From Eremomyces bilateralis CBS 781.70 (Eukaryota; Ascomycota; Dothideomycetes; Eremomycetales; Eremomycetaceae): a stretch of 64,000 nucleotides of DNA. Both the position numbers and the translations under genes were made by a program. The stretch is taken from assembly GCF_010015585.1 (NCBI RefSeq), contig NW_022985072.1:62001-126000 (forward strand), read 5' to 3'. How positions within the stretch are numbered: the stretch's first letter is position 1; every line of letters begins with the position of its first letter. The notes beneath the pieces are model-generated. The model had not been told where the DNA came from. It saw only the letters and a list, made by a program, of their open reading frames with translations, and ran no database searches. Positions 11,604-22,197 of the stretch are shown one piece after another.

Positions 11604-12437
11604 TCAGTAGATTCCAGGGAACAGCTTGTACGGCACCTTTGCCTTATACTGCCTCCACTGCTCTCCGTATCGGAGTGACATGTAGTCATTCATCACCGCA
11701 ACTCCTCTTTTCCCTAAATCATTCCCATGAAATGCTACCGTCGCCAGCCCTGCGAGCCAATCCGATGCCGCCAGGGTATAAGACGATCTCCAGAGGATGA
11801 ATCCCCCATAGTTGATATGCCTAGCATATTTCCAGAACCCCACCGTGCAGATCTTTCCCTGATTCTCCGGCTTGTTCTTGAACACCTTCCTCTGGTGCTC
11901 GGAGCCGGTCTCAAGTAGACTGCCGAGAAGATATCCGACGAAACCGATGACAATCGGTGCGGGGAGGTCGATTCCGGGAATGCGCCAGGTGGAATTGATA
12001 CTCGAGGTCGCAGCCCAAGTGATTAAGATGGAGCCGATGCTGTTCACGAGGACACTGAAGGCAGGTATAGATAGAGCAGCGAACATTGACAACTTCTCCT
12101 TCGCGAGGAACAGGATTCAGTAATAAATTCGTATTGTACTGCTTGCGGTCATCAGGAGCATGAGCAGCTGCGGGAGCGGTAGATCCAAGGAATCGATTGC
12201 GGAGAGGCCGGTCCGGAAAGCAGGTTGCGCGGAAATCGGTGTTAGGCCCAGTTTCGTGAGTAGTGTTACCCCAAGTCCTCCGCGCAAGAGTGCATACTGA
12301 AGCGGGAGGTCGAGGGTGCGTAAGCCGATGAAGGTGAAGGTAGCTACTGGTGAAGGTCCTTTCACACCACGCCTCATCATGTCGAACTCTTTTGCTTTAA
12401 ACGGCTCATTAGAGCTTTGAGATTTAGAGTCGGCCAT
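11604..12437 (-). pseudogene. DUF1295/steroid-5-alpha-reductase-like membrane protein with in-frame TGA
   Basis: The sequence encodes a multi-pass membrane protein related to DUF1295 and steroid 5-alpha-reductase C-terminal or ICMT-type proteins. The diagnostic C-terminus includes LLGSLLETGSEHQRK, CTVGFWKYARHINYGGFILW and MSLRYGEQWRQYKAKVPYKLFPGIY. The two halves lie in the same frame but are separated by a single TGA at 12117-12119, between IRIYY and ILFLAKEK. From my memory of the family a Trp usually stands there, so TGG to TGA is the simplest reading. The alternative is a 48-nt GC-AG intron (12099-12146, donor ACC/GCAAGC, acceptor GCGAAG) that would remove the stop in phase but also delete part of a conserved helix. 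Start choice is ATG 12437 or 12521. Read-through length would be about 277 aa. Confidence 0.6.
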
Positions 12438-12521
12438 GGTGGCCTTGCGGGCGGAATCGATGGGTATACGATTTAGAGGGAACATGGCAACATGCGTCGA
12501 ATATGATCCCACGGTCCTCAA

Positions 12522-13322
12522 TGGGAACTCTTGGAGCTGGGTATTCCATTGCAGTCGTTGAACGGACTTATAAACACTAGCAGCTTCTCAACTTTAATTA
12601 TCATTTGGAATTAAGCTCTGCCGGCCGAGATTACTCCGAAGGGATATATGTCAGCCAGACATATATGATCGTGGATTGTCAGCATCATTCCGAGAACGGA
12701 CGAAGTTGAGAGCGTGCCGCTCAATTCTTCGCCCCTACGGACCCGAATCTTCTATGAATACGGCCGTAAGGGTTGGTGTTTGACATGTCGGACATGTCAA
12801 TCTCGGACGTGTCAATCACGGACATATCAATCGGCCGGTACGCCGGGCTCGAAATAGACGGAATTGAAGAACGGATTTATTGCTTGAAATGACGAAGCAT
12901 AAAGAAGGATGCAATTGGGATTTTGATCCCGTAATCAAAGCGTAAGCCGTGAGGTCGGCGTTAACTGATGCCGAGTCCTACGCCAACAGGGCTGACACTG
13001 ACTGGAGAGACTGGAGGACCTTGCGTTCTCCACGATATTATGATGGCTTTGCTTAAGACCAGGCGCTCGTCTAGAAATTCAGATCTTTTCTAGGCACATG
13101 GTGCGATACTGGACGATGGATGCTGGAAATAAACTTGACTGTCATTGTGTGCTATTCGTAACAGTATGAGATCCAATCGCTAATTGAACTGTTTTAATCC
13201 ACAAGCAGGGCCTGCTATGCACAGGTGTATACGGTCTATTCCCTCCCATGTTAATCAACCAACATGTAAACACTACAATAAGCTGACCCATGTCCCGAAA
13301 CTTCACCGTATGAACCTCTTCA
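12522..13322. other. Intergenic region with a short tandem repeat
   Basis: This 801-bp region has no gene I can support. Near 12782-12832 it carries three imperfect copies of a 15-bp unit resembling GGACATGTCAATCTC. Confidence 0.45.
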
Positions 13323-15221
13323 TCACTCATCGCTCAAGTCCGCATCCATCATCAAGCTCCCGTCCATATCCTCCACCACCACCTCCTTCATCTTCGCCCG
13401 CCCCTTCCTCCCCACTCTCGCCCCCCGCCGATTCCCCTCCATCTTCCGATCGAATTCCTCCTCCTCGCTCTCCTCCATAATCCCCTCTTCCCCATTCAAC
13501 TCCAGCGCCCGCTTCAGCAGATCCCCCGCAATCGGGTCCTGAGGACTGACCGCCAGCGCCTCGTGCAGCACCACCACCGCATCCCACGCCCGCTCCATCT
13601 CCATCAACACGAGCCCCTTCGCCGTGAAGATCGGCGCCCCCTCCTCCTTCCCCCCCTGACGGAGCACCTCGTCGAATTGCTCGAGCGCTTCAGGCAACCG
13701 ACCCGCCCGTCGGAGTGCGTGCCCCAGGTTCGCGCGGGTGGCGATCCAGGCGCGCGGCTCGGAGTGGATGTCGGAGGCGACGCGGAGGGCTTGCACGAAG
13801 ACTTTGATAGCGTCTTCGAGGTGATCTTCGTGGTAGAAGACGACGCCGAGCTCGTTGAGGAGGAGGGGGTCGGTGCGGCAGAGGCCGTATGCGGAGTTGA
13901 GGTACTCGTGGGCGAGGGCGAGGTTGTTGAGTTGGAGATTCTGCATGCCGAGGAAGAGAGGGGGGAGATGTGTGCCTTGGAAGAGCCGGGCCGCGGTGGA
14001 GTAGGCGGAAATCGCTTGATCGTGCTCCCCTTCTGCAGCGAAGGTGTGCGCAAATCCGATCCAGGCCGGCCCGAAATGCGGATCCATCATGCTGGACTTG
14101 CTGAAGAACCGCCGCGCTTCGGCCACACGGCGGATGGTGAGATAGTAGACGCCGATGGCTAGCCAGGAGGCGGGCTCTTCCGGATGGTTGTCGGCGAGGT
14201 CGTGGGATATTAAGAACAATGCATTCTTCTCGTTGAGTTCGTGTAGACAGGCGAGGTGTACAGGTAATGCTGCGAAGTTGTAACGATCGTTGGAGAGGAT
14301 CGCTTCGGTCAGGGTCAAGGAGTCGCGGAAACGACATTGGGTGAAGAGGAGGTCGGCTTTGGCGAGGAGGATGTCAGGGTTATCCGATAGTTTGTAATGT
14401 GTCGAGAGTGTTTCGGTGGCGAGGGTGAAGTTTTCGGGGTGCTCGTATTTGGATAACCGGGTCATATATAGCATTTTCGTGAATTCAGCGGCTTCCTGTG
14501 CTGAGGATGAGCTGTCGTTGACCGTGATGGAGTCGAAGTCGAGGGACTCTAAGAATTTCCATTCCTCTTCCGGGGACATAAGCGAATTCTTCATAAGCTG
14601 ATCGAATGCTTCGAAGCATTGCACGTCGATCTGCACGGCATCTTTATAGCATTCCTTTGCCCGGTCGAAAGCATTCTGCTTCGCGTAGCAGACCCCTCGA
14701 AGATAGCACATTGCGGCCTCGAACTTGATGTTCGACGAATCCTCGTGGTCCCGCTCATCGCTCCGGTCTATACGGTCCGATCGGACCGCCCCTTTCCCAT
14801 TTCGCAATTTGCCATGTACCAAGGCATCGATATGCTGGCGTTTTCTTCTTGCGCTGCCAGGGGCGGATATGAGGTGGACGGGGTTTTTGTCCCCAAGAAC
14901 CACCAAGGCTTCCTCGAACTTCGATTGCTTGATCAAGCAGTGTGCAGCGAGGTATCGACATGAGGAATTGCTCTTGATCAGGTCGTTTTTGGCAAGAAAA
15001 CTTAAGGCTCTTGAGTAGTTGCCGGTCGAAAAATGTACTTGTGCAAGCCAGAAGGCATCTTTGTCATTGTCTAGCAGAATTTTCAGTTTTCCGACCGGTC
15101 AAGGGCCAAATGGGAAGTACGAACTTGTGAGAGCTAACAACTTATCTCCGATGAAGATAGCAGACTCATATTGGTGCTTGTTCAAGGCATCCTGTCTCCA
15201 TTCCCTCAGGAACTTTTCCAT
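13323..15221 (-). CDS. cut9: Anaphase-promoting complex subunit Cut9/Cdc16/Apc6 (TPR protein)
   Basis: This is a subunit of the nuclear APC/C ubiquitin ligase, which drives metaphase-anaphase transition and mitotic exit. A short first exon (15221-15125, MEKFLREWRQDALNKHQYESA) is spliced over a 54-bp intron to the main exon (15070-13323), restoring LALTNNDKDAFWLAQVHFSTGNYSRAL and giving 614 aa. Tetratricopeptide repeats run through most of the protein, including CYLRGVCYAKQNAFDRAKECY, AWIGFAHTFAAEGEHDQAI, NELGVVFYHEDHLEDAI and ANLGHALRRAGRLPEAL. These build the superhelix typical of the family. A charged tail rich in Glu and Lys closes the protein. The start may lie further upstream if another 5' exon exists, since the frame stays open before the ATG to a possible acceptor near 15258. 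Confidence 0.9.
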
Positions 15222-15749
15222 GTCGGATATCTGGATGCAACGCGCTTGCAGAGGGGATCTGATAAGTTGAAAAGGCACATAAAGTTAACACATACAAGAT
15301 ACCGGTACGATGTATCCATGAAGACAGCGTGAAATCATATTCCAAGCAATAGCGACAGAGCACAAACAATCAGCGCCGAAGGCGCAACCACATGGGAGAG
15401 AGCATCTGCGGGTTTGGATGTTTATCATGTCCATGACAGGAGTCAGGAAAAGCCAAACATATCGAAGAGATCGCGGGGCACACGAGTCAGACACATTGCA
15501 CGTGATTTGTAGCAGTAGTTTGTCCACGTGATCCCAGATCCCTTTAATTCGGGGGAATCCACCGTCCAAACTCCAAACTCCAAACTCCAATCAGATGGCT
15601 GTCAGTGTCGATAAACTGCAGATTTGGTGCATACAGTTCGCCACAGCCCCTCTATCATCAACTCAAGGGAAGGCGGAACCTCAATATCAACTTTATCTTC
15701 GATTCCTGTTACACACCATCCTCCTAATCGTCACCCAGAATAATCCAAA
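15222..15749. promoter_or_regulatory. Divergent promoter of cut9 and yju2
   Basis: The 528-bp region separates two divergent genes. It holds two CACGTG E-boxes (15499-15504 and 15525-15530) only 26 bp apart and a 7-bp tandem repeat CCAAACT (about 3.5 copies, 15566-15590). CACGTG is the site of bHLH regulators such as Cbf1/Pho4 types; their use here is inference. Confidence 0.5.
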
Positions 15750-16658
15750 ATGTCTGAACGAAAAGTCACCTCCAAATACTATCCCCCCGACTTCGACCCT
15801 AGCAAACTCGGTCGAGTCCGCCAACGTGGTCCCAAAGGCCCCAAGCGCATCCCCGTCCGCCTCATGGCGCCCTTCAGCATGAAATGCACGCGGTGCTCCG
15901 AATACATCTACAAAGGCCGCAAGTTCAACGCGCAGAAAGAGACGACCGACGAGAAATATTACTCCATCCCCATCTACCGCTTCTACATCCGCTGCACGCG
16001 GTGCAGCTCGGAGATCACCTTCAAGACCGACCCGAAGAACATGGACTACGAGTGCGAGCAGGGGGCGCGGCGGAACTTCGAGCCGTGGCGCGAGGGGAAG
16101 TTAGCAGAGGAGACGGAGGAGGAGACGTTGGATCGGCTGGAGAGGGAGGAGGCGGAGCGGGATCCGATGAAGGAGCTGGAGGGAAAGCAGGTGGATGCGA
16201 AGACAGAGATGGCGATTGCGGATGCGTTGGATGAGATTCGGATGCGGAATGCGAGGATCGAGCGGGAGGGGCAGGGGGGCACGGAGGCGGTGCAGGTAGT
16301 GAGGGAGCAGTTGGATGAGGAGAAGAAGAGGCAGGAGATGGAGGATGAGGAGGCGGCGAGGAGGGCGTTTGCCAGAGCGGGGAAGACGGACGAGAATTGG
16401 GATGGGGGGGGAATTCTTGTGGATGCGATGGATATGATGGATGCGATCGTGGAGGAGGTGGATGGAGTGGGCGACGCGGTTTCAGAAGCACCGGCGCAAG
16501 AGGAGAAACCGATCGTGGAGGTGGTCAAGCCGAAACCTCCTGTCCCGGAGTTCAAGCGTATCATCAAGAAGAAGCAGAAACCACTCCTCGCAGGCATCAA
16601 AGGAAAACAAGTGGCGAATCCTTTGGGGATTGTGGGCGGCGACTCAGACAGTGATTAG
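15750..16658 (+). CDS. yju2: Splicing factor Yju2 (CWC16/CCDC94 family)
   Basis: This is a spliceosomal step-one factor that joins with the Prp19-associated complex and promotes branching after Prp2 action. A single exon encodes 302 aa. The N-terminus MSERKVTSKYYPPDFDPSKL is diagnostic of the family. A zinc-binding core has CxxC pairs at Cys46/Cys49 and Cys82/Cys85 (CTRC twice), followed by the conserved YRFYIRCTRCSSEITFKTDP and DYECEQGARRNFEPWR segments. The C-terminal half is charged and coiled-coil-like, and a basic stretch near IIKKKQKP may act as nuclear signal. It converges with the SF3a60 gene 142 bp away, another spliceosome component. Confidence 0.95.
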   Translation: MSERKVTSKYYPPDFDPSKLGRVRQRGPKGPKRIPVRLMAPFSMKCTRCSEYIYKGRKFNAQKETTDEKYYSIPIYRFYIRCTRCSSEITFKTDPKNMDYECEQGARRNFEPWREGKLAEETEEETLDRLEREEAERDPMKELEGKQVDAKTEMAIADALDEIRMRNARIEREGQGGTEAVQVVREQLDEEKKRQEMEDEEAARRAFARAGKTDENWDGGGILVDAMDMMDAIVEEVDGVGDAVSEAPAQEEKPIVEVVKPKPPVPEFKRIIKKKQKPLLAGIKGKQVANPLGIVGGDSDSD

Positions 16659-16800
16659 CGGAGGCTCATCACTTGTTACATTTATATTTACAGCAACGGC
16701 GTTGGGGGTATATTGAAACGCGGGTGGCAACCGTCCGCATTGAGGAATATATTTGTCTAATAGTACAAGCGAAGCGCAAGCGACCGCTCCAAGGAACGGT

Positions 16801-18363
16801 TCACAGCAGCCCCTGCTTTTGCAGATCGTAATACACTTTCTCCGGCATCACATTGCCCTCCGCATCCTCCATCTGCACCACATTCTCCGTGGACGACTTC
16901 TCCTTCTTCTTGTCCTTCTGGATCTTATCCCACAGGTTGATCGCGTCCTGGATCCGCGTGATTTCGCGGAAGAGCGTCGTGTTTGTGATGCCCAGGCACT
17001 TCAACCCATGGATATGCCGCGCCTCGCTGAAATGCTTATCGAATGCTCGTCGTCCCATGTACACGAAGTTCCCGCAGATCTCGCACGGGAACTCGACCCC
17101 TAAGCCATGCAGCTTGTATAGCCAATACGGGATCGGCTTGCCATCCCACGCCAGCGGCAGCTTCAACGGATTGTAAATCTTCTCCTCGTCGTCCGACTCC
17201 TCCCCCTCGTCTCTCGTTCCGCCCAGCACCTCCGATTGCTCCGCGAACAGGGCCGCGAGTTCCTGCTGCCGCTCCTTCTCCGTCATGCCCTGCTTCCGCT
17301 CCACGTTGCTGCGGGTATCGTGCCGGATCGTCTGCATCGCGTTCGCGAACTTCTGCACCCGGAATTCCCGCTCCGCCACGGCACGCTCTTTCAGTCGTTG
17401 GATTGAGGCCGTCGCCTTGTCGGTTCCGGGGGCGTCGCTTGTTCTAGTGCCGCCGCGCTGCTTCTTGGCCTCCGCGGCGCGAATGTGCTTTTTCCCGTTT
17501 AAATGCGCTTTGTACGTGTTCTCGTTGCCGAACTCTTTCTCGCAGTCGTCGCAATAGACGGCCTCGGACGGGCTCGTCGCGGGTTTTGACGGCTGTGCAG
17601 CCTTTGCGCCCCAGCCTTCGATTTCGTTGCTGGCCCAGGCTTTCTCGAACTCTTCGTCGAACTGCGTAAGGAGCTTGTCGGTGTCTTCCAGCGGCCGTAT
17701 CCGTCGCATGAACCCCTCCAAATACTCCGCCAGCGCCGTGATGTATTGGAAATACGGCTCCTTCATCTTGTCCGGCGGCTTGACGGTGCACTCGGGTGGT
17801 GTGAACTTGTCGAATATGTCGAGATATTGGGGGTATGTGACTCGCTTTCCTCCTTTTACTCCCGGCAGGTTGAGGTAGTCCTCGTGTAGCACCGTCAGGT
17901 CAAAGAACCTTCCGTACGTCTCCTCGCCCGTGAATATCGCGTCGATGTCCACGCCCCCGGATGGTCCATTTTCCCCCGGGCCGCGGTTCTGGTACGCCTT
18001 CTCGAGATTCTCGACCGGTTCATTGGGATATTTCCGGTGGTGCGCTTTGATGTCTTTCAGGTTAGAGTAGAAGGTTTCGAACTGGTCGCTGGTGGAAAGG
18101 GTCTGGATTTCCCGAGCGCGCGACTTGTCCGCATCTTTGTAGATGTCGAGCAATCTTTGCGACTGCTCTTCGATCCGTTGGAGGAAGCCTGCGATCTGGT
18201 GGTCTCGGTGTAACCGGTCGCGAATCTGCGTTCTGTTAGCGTCTGGCGCAAAAGTATAGTCATGAACGCGTACGTTAGTGGGATCGTCAATGATGCGGTC
18301 GGCGATGGCTTGTTCCAACCGCTCGATATCCTCATGGATTATCCTTTGGTCTTCGATAATCAT
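16801..18363 (-). CDS. Splicing factor 3A subunit 3 (SF3a60/Prp9/Sap61)
   Basis: This is a subunit of the SF3a complex of the U2 snRNP, needed for pre-spliceosome assembly at the branch site. One exon encodes 520 aa. The N-terminal EDQRIIHEDIERLEQAIADR and the RDHQIAGFLQRIEEQS segment fit the family. A C2H2 U1-type zinc finger is seen near residue 270 (CDDCEKEFGNENTYKAHLNGKKH). The C-terminal SF3a60 zinc motif is FPCEICGNFVYMGRRAFDKH followed by EARHIHGLKCLGI, with the final NVMPEKVYYDLQKQG. Length and domain order match the family well. It lies convergent with yju2 and divergent from the Fal1 helicase gene, so three RNA-processing genes adjoin. Confidence 0.95.
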   Translation of the reverse strand: MIIEDQRIIHEDIERLEQAIADRIIDDPTNVRVHDYTFAPDANRTQIRDRLHRDHQIAGFLQRIEEQSQRLLDIYKDADKSRAREIQTLSTSDQFETFYSNLKDIKAHHRKYPNEPVENLEKAYQNRGPGENGPSGGVDIDAIFTGEETYGRFFDLTVLHEDYLNLPGVKGGKRVTYPQYLDIFDKFTPPECTVKPPDKMKEPYFQYITALAEYLEGFMRRIRPLEDTDKLLTQFDEEFEKAWASNEIEGWGAKAAQPSKPATSPSEAVYCDDCEKEFGNENTYKAHLNGKKHIRAAEAKKQRGGTRTSDAPGTDKATASIQRLKERAVAEREFRVQKFANAMQTIRHDTRSNVERKQGMTEKERQQELAALFAEQSEVLGGTRDEGEESDDEEKIYNPLKLPLAWDGKPIPYWLYKLHGLGVEFPCEICGNFVYMGRRAFDKHFSEARHIHGLKCLGITNTTLFREITRIQDAINLWDKIQKDKKKEKSSTENVVQMEDAEGNVMPEKVYYDLQKQGLL

Positions 18364-18689
18364 GGTTGAGATGCGTTTAATGTGATAACTGGGAGTGCAA
18401 GGTAAGGATGTATGAGAGAGATTTGAGGTATCAATCGAAGTAGGTATTACTGTAGGTATCAGACTGGATGATCGATGTGAAGTCCATAAATTCTCAGCCT
18501 TGTCGCCTCACGATCTTTTGCGCACGGACCATCCAAATGTTCGAAGTTCGAGATATCCATCCTGAGTTGCTTCTCCATCTCACAATCTCAACTTCTACTC
18601 AACAGTCAATCATCCGATCGCCGTCTTCAAGGATTCCTTGAACCCCCTACAAATCACTTCTATCGACTTGGACAGACTCAATCTTCAAT
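18364..18689. promoter_or_regulatory. Divergent promoter of SF3a60 and Fal1 genes
   Basis: This 326-bp spacer serves two divergent housekeeping genes. It is C/T-rich on the plus strand before the helicase ATG. No clear TATA box is seen. Confidence 0.5.
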
Positions 18690-20093
18690 ATGGCGGAAGG
18701 CATCGATCGAAGAGCCGATGGTGAGTAGCTCCACTCACTTGCATATTCGCCTCTAACAGAAGCAATGCAGAGCGGATGGAGTTTAACACCTCCAAGGAGG
18801 TGACAGTCGCACCGACCTTTGAGGCTATGCACCTCAAAGAAAACCTCCTTCGCGGCGTCTACGCTTATGGATATGAATCCCCCTCCGCGGTCCAGTCTCG
18901 TGCCATCGTTCAGATATGCAAAGGTCGCGATACCATTGCTCAAGCGCAGTCCGGCACGGGTAAGACGGCGACGTTTTCGGTCAGCATCCTCCAGGTTATT
19001 GATACAGCGGTGAGAGAGACACAGGGTGAGTACTGAAGACCATCGAATGCGCAAGCCTTGCTGATCCAGTCGCTAGCTCTCGTTCTCTCCCCCACCCGCG
19101 AACTTGCGACGCAAATCCAGTCGGTTATCATGGCTCTTGGTGACTACATGAATGTGCAATGCCATGCCTGTATTGGCGGCACAAACGTCGGTGAGGATAT
19201 CCGCAAGCTGGACCATGGTCAGCACGTAGTGTCTGGAACGCCCGGTCGTGTCGCCGACATGATTCGCCGTCGCAACCTTCGCACACGCCATATCAAGATG
19301 CTAGTCCTTGACGAAGCCGACGAGCTCCTAAACCGAGGATTCAGGGAGCAGATCTACGATGTCTACCGATATCTTCCACCTGCGACACAGGTTGTGGTCG
19401 TCTCTGCCACCCTCCCATACGACGTGCTCGACATGACCACCAAGTTCATGACCGACCCGGTGCGCATCCTGGTGAAGCGTGACGAGCTTACCTTGGAAGG
19501 CCTCAAGCAATATTTCATCGCCATCGAGAAGGAGGAATGGAAGTTCGACACGCTGTGCGACCTTTACGATACCCTCACGATTACCCAAGCAGTCATCTTC
19601 TGCAATACACGCCGGAAGGTGGACTGGTTGACGGACAAGATGCGCGAAGCGAATTTCACGGTCTCCTCAATGCACGGAGAGATGCCGCAAAAGGAACGTG
19701 ATAGTATCATGCAAGATTTCCGTCAAGGCAACTCCCGTGTGCTCATCTCGACGGATGTCTGGGCAAGGGGCATCGACGTGCAACAAGTTTCTTTGGTTAT
19801 CAACTACGATCTTCCGAGCAATCGTGAGAATTATATTCATCGGATTGGGCGTAGCGGTCGCTTTGGCCGAAAAGGTGTGGCGATTAACTTCGTCACGACC
19901 GAAGACGTTCGGATTCTGCGCGATATTGAGCGTAAGTTGCAGCATGCCTATGTCCGAACTGCTACTGACGGAAACAGTCTACTACTCGACACAGATTGAT
20001 GAAATGCCAATGAATGGTGAGAATCCTCTTCCTGAGTTGTGAAAATGGTCTTCCAGATACTAATGCGAAGCAGTGGCGGACCTCTTGGCTTAG
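18690..20093 (+). CDS. fal1: DEAD-box RNA helicase Fal1/eIF4AIII
   Basis: This is an ATP-dependent RNA helicase of the eIF4A family, the eIF4AIII/Fal1 branch acting in the exon junction complex or nucleolar pre-rRNA processing. Five exons are inferred: 18690-18720, 18771-19025, 19077-19931, 19978-20016 and 20074-20093, giving 399 aa and the end DEMPMNVADLLA. Motifs appear in order: AQSGTGKT (I), PTRELA (Ia), TPGR (Ib), DEAD (II), SAT (III), [11 protein letters not shown] (V) and HRIGRSGR (VI). Introns are 46 to 57 bp. The tail is typical of eIF4AIII proteins. The last exon is only 20 nt, which is easily missed by automatic gene models. Confidence 0.95.
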
Positions 20094-20805
20094 AAAACCT
20101 TGGCGGACACAATATCAATTCGACATGAGAACTAAGTCAAGAAAAGGCGCACTTTGGAATGGCATAAGGCGTTTCGGATAAGAAGGTAGTTCCGTGGGCA
20201 GAAATGGAAGTGGAGGATGGGCATGGATATAACCAAGAGTTCGTGATATGGAGATCAATTTCCCGGACGTTACTGACGTGGTCTCAGATGCAATTTCATC
20301 GAATCCAACCATGATTTTATATGAAGCAGACCCCGATTGCGCCTCTGAACTTGAGATATAGGGCCATGTATGGAGATCTCCATGGCGATCATTGGGGGGT
20401 GTCCTGAAGTCGTCCTCGACAGTTCTCGGCGATCCAGGAGTGTCATTGAGCTTTTGAACAAAGTACTCCTCCCATGTACCATGAGCCGAGCCAACAGACA
20501 TCAAGCAAGGCATCAGCCGACACGGGATTCGAGTCCTCTCCATAGCGGGGGCGACAACGGCATTTCAACAGTCTGGAACGGTCATCCCAGACCTTCGCTG
20601 CAAATGTTTTGCCACCTAAAAGGAGAAATGCGAGGGAATCTTGTTGATGAATTCAAAAGATTCTTCACGCAGACTTAGTTCCACGATTACGAGGCCAAGT
20701 GAGGATTAGTCAATAGTCCATTGCTATAATGCAGTCTAGTCACTGTCTATATACCAAAGTCCGGCACAAGGCTGCAAGATCTTGCGTAGATATGCGCAGG
20801 AATAT
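20094..20805. other. Convergent intergenic region
   Basis: This 712-bp spacer lies between the 3' ends of the helicase and NADH pyrophosphatase genes. An ATG-started minus-strand frame at 20115-20543 (142 codons) has no recognisable domain and I do not call it. Confidence 0.45.
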
Positions 20806-22197
20806 CTATATCTTACTATCCCCACTAACGAATCCGTTAGCCACAGCTGTCAACAACTGATTAGCAATCGCGGTGCTCGGCGGTAACCTCAGCCCCCCTT
20901 CCTTGTACTCCGCACCAGCCGCATCCCCCAAACCACTCGTGCCAACCCTCAACGCCGTCCTCACTTCCTCCATCGTAAACCATTTCGCATCCTCCAACTC
21001 CGCATCATGTCCCAGGTGCACCTTCTCCCCGTCCCCGGCGATCGCCTGCCCGATCGCCCCGATCATCAGGTTCGCCGGATACGGCCACGGCTGCGTCGAA
21101 TGGATCACCACCCGCCCGAGCGTAATGCCACTCTCCTCCCACACCTCGCGCCGCACCGCCTCCTCAACCGACTCCGCCGGCTCCAAGAACCCAGCCAGTG
21201 TGCTATACCAAAACGCCGGCCACCGCTTCTGCCGGCCCATCAGCACGCGATGCCCGTCCGCCGACACGACGGCCATGATGACGGTGGGGTCGGTCCGCGG
21301 GAACGAGACGTTGGAGAGGCTCGTCCGCGTCGCACAGTCGGGTCGCTTGGAGGGGGTCTCCGAGGTGGTGCTGCCGACGACGCCGCCGACGCGCGCGAGG
21401 TCTGTAGGCGGACAGCTGCGTTTCCAGCCGGCGTTAATGGAAAGGGTGGGTTGGCCGCATTGGGCGCAGAAGGGGTTGCGGGCGTTCCAGTCCATGACAT
21501 GGCGGGCTTCGGCGTAGATGGCGGCTAGAAGGGGTCAGGTTTGTTGGTGGCCGACGATGGGTGCCAAGTGGGGGAGGATAGGAGGCTTACCTTCGTGGGC
21601 GGGGAACGACATTTGAACGCGATCCTTGGGGAAGCTGTATCCCTTGCCCTCGAACTCCTGGACCAACTTCTCCGCGGCATCTTTTAACGTCGATTTCGGC
21701 GTGATGTCGATCGCGAATACCGGCGCGCCCTTGTAGCCGCCCTTATGATCGATCCCGTCCTCTCTCCGGGGATCCAACCCTAGGAAGACGACTTGCGGGA
21801 GATACGTCGTGGAGTTGTATTCCTTCAGCAGCTCGGCCTCGGATTTCACGAACGGGTCACCGCCGAGGATCGCCTTGACGGCGTCGTATTTCACGTACGC
21901 GAGCTCTTTGGGCGCTGTGACGAGGGCGTTGAAGTTGTTCAGGACGAGGAAGGTGGTCGAGGGATGGTTCAGCGCGGTGGAGAGGAAGGCATGGTCGGTT
22001 CGGAGGAAGGAAACTCGGTTGAGGGGCGATCCTGCGGTTTAGTTAGATCTTGTTTGCATAATGAAGAGGGATTTGGAGTTCGTAGTACCTGCGAAATAGT
22101 TCGCGACCTCCTTGCCAAACTTCCGGGACAGCATGGAATCGATGTCGGCGTGGGCGGGTTCAGGGAGACTCGGCTGCTGTTGTGGTGGTTGAGACAT
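20806..22197 (-). CDS. NADH pyrophosphatase, Nudix (Npy1/NUDT12-like)
   Basis: This is a Nudix hydrolase that splits NADH to NMNH and AMP and may also remove NAD caps, usually peroxisomal in fungi. Exons 22197-22089, 22031-21591 and 21524-20806 give 422 aa. The N-terminal domain includes DHAFLSTALNHPSTTFLVL. A zinc-ribbon follows (FCAQCGQ, then SCPP and a later PDCATR). The Nudix box GFLEPAESVEEAVRREVWEE is intact, followed by the NADH-pyrophosphatase signature STQPWPYPANLM. The frame stays open upstream to an ATG at 22353, adding 52 residues rich in Arg and Ser that resemble a mitochondrial presequence. The C-terminus (SGDSKI) is not a textbook PTS1. Confidence 0.92.

Noticed and set aside
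13563-14162. 199-codon plus-strand frame within the cut9 gene
   Set aside because: Antisense shadow of a TPR-coding exon with biased codon use.
20115-20543. 142-codon minus-strand ATG frame downstream of fal1
   Set aside because: No recognisable domain, no exon partner and it occupies the shared 3' region of two genes.
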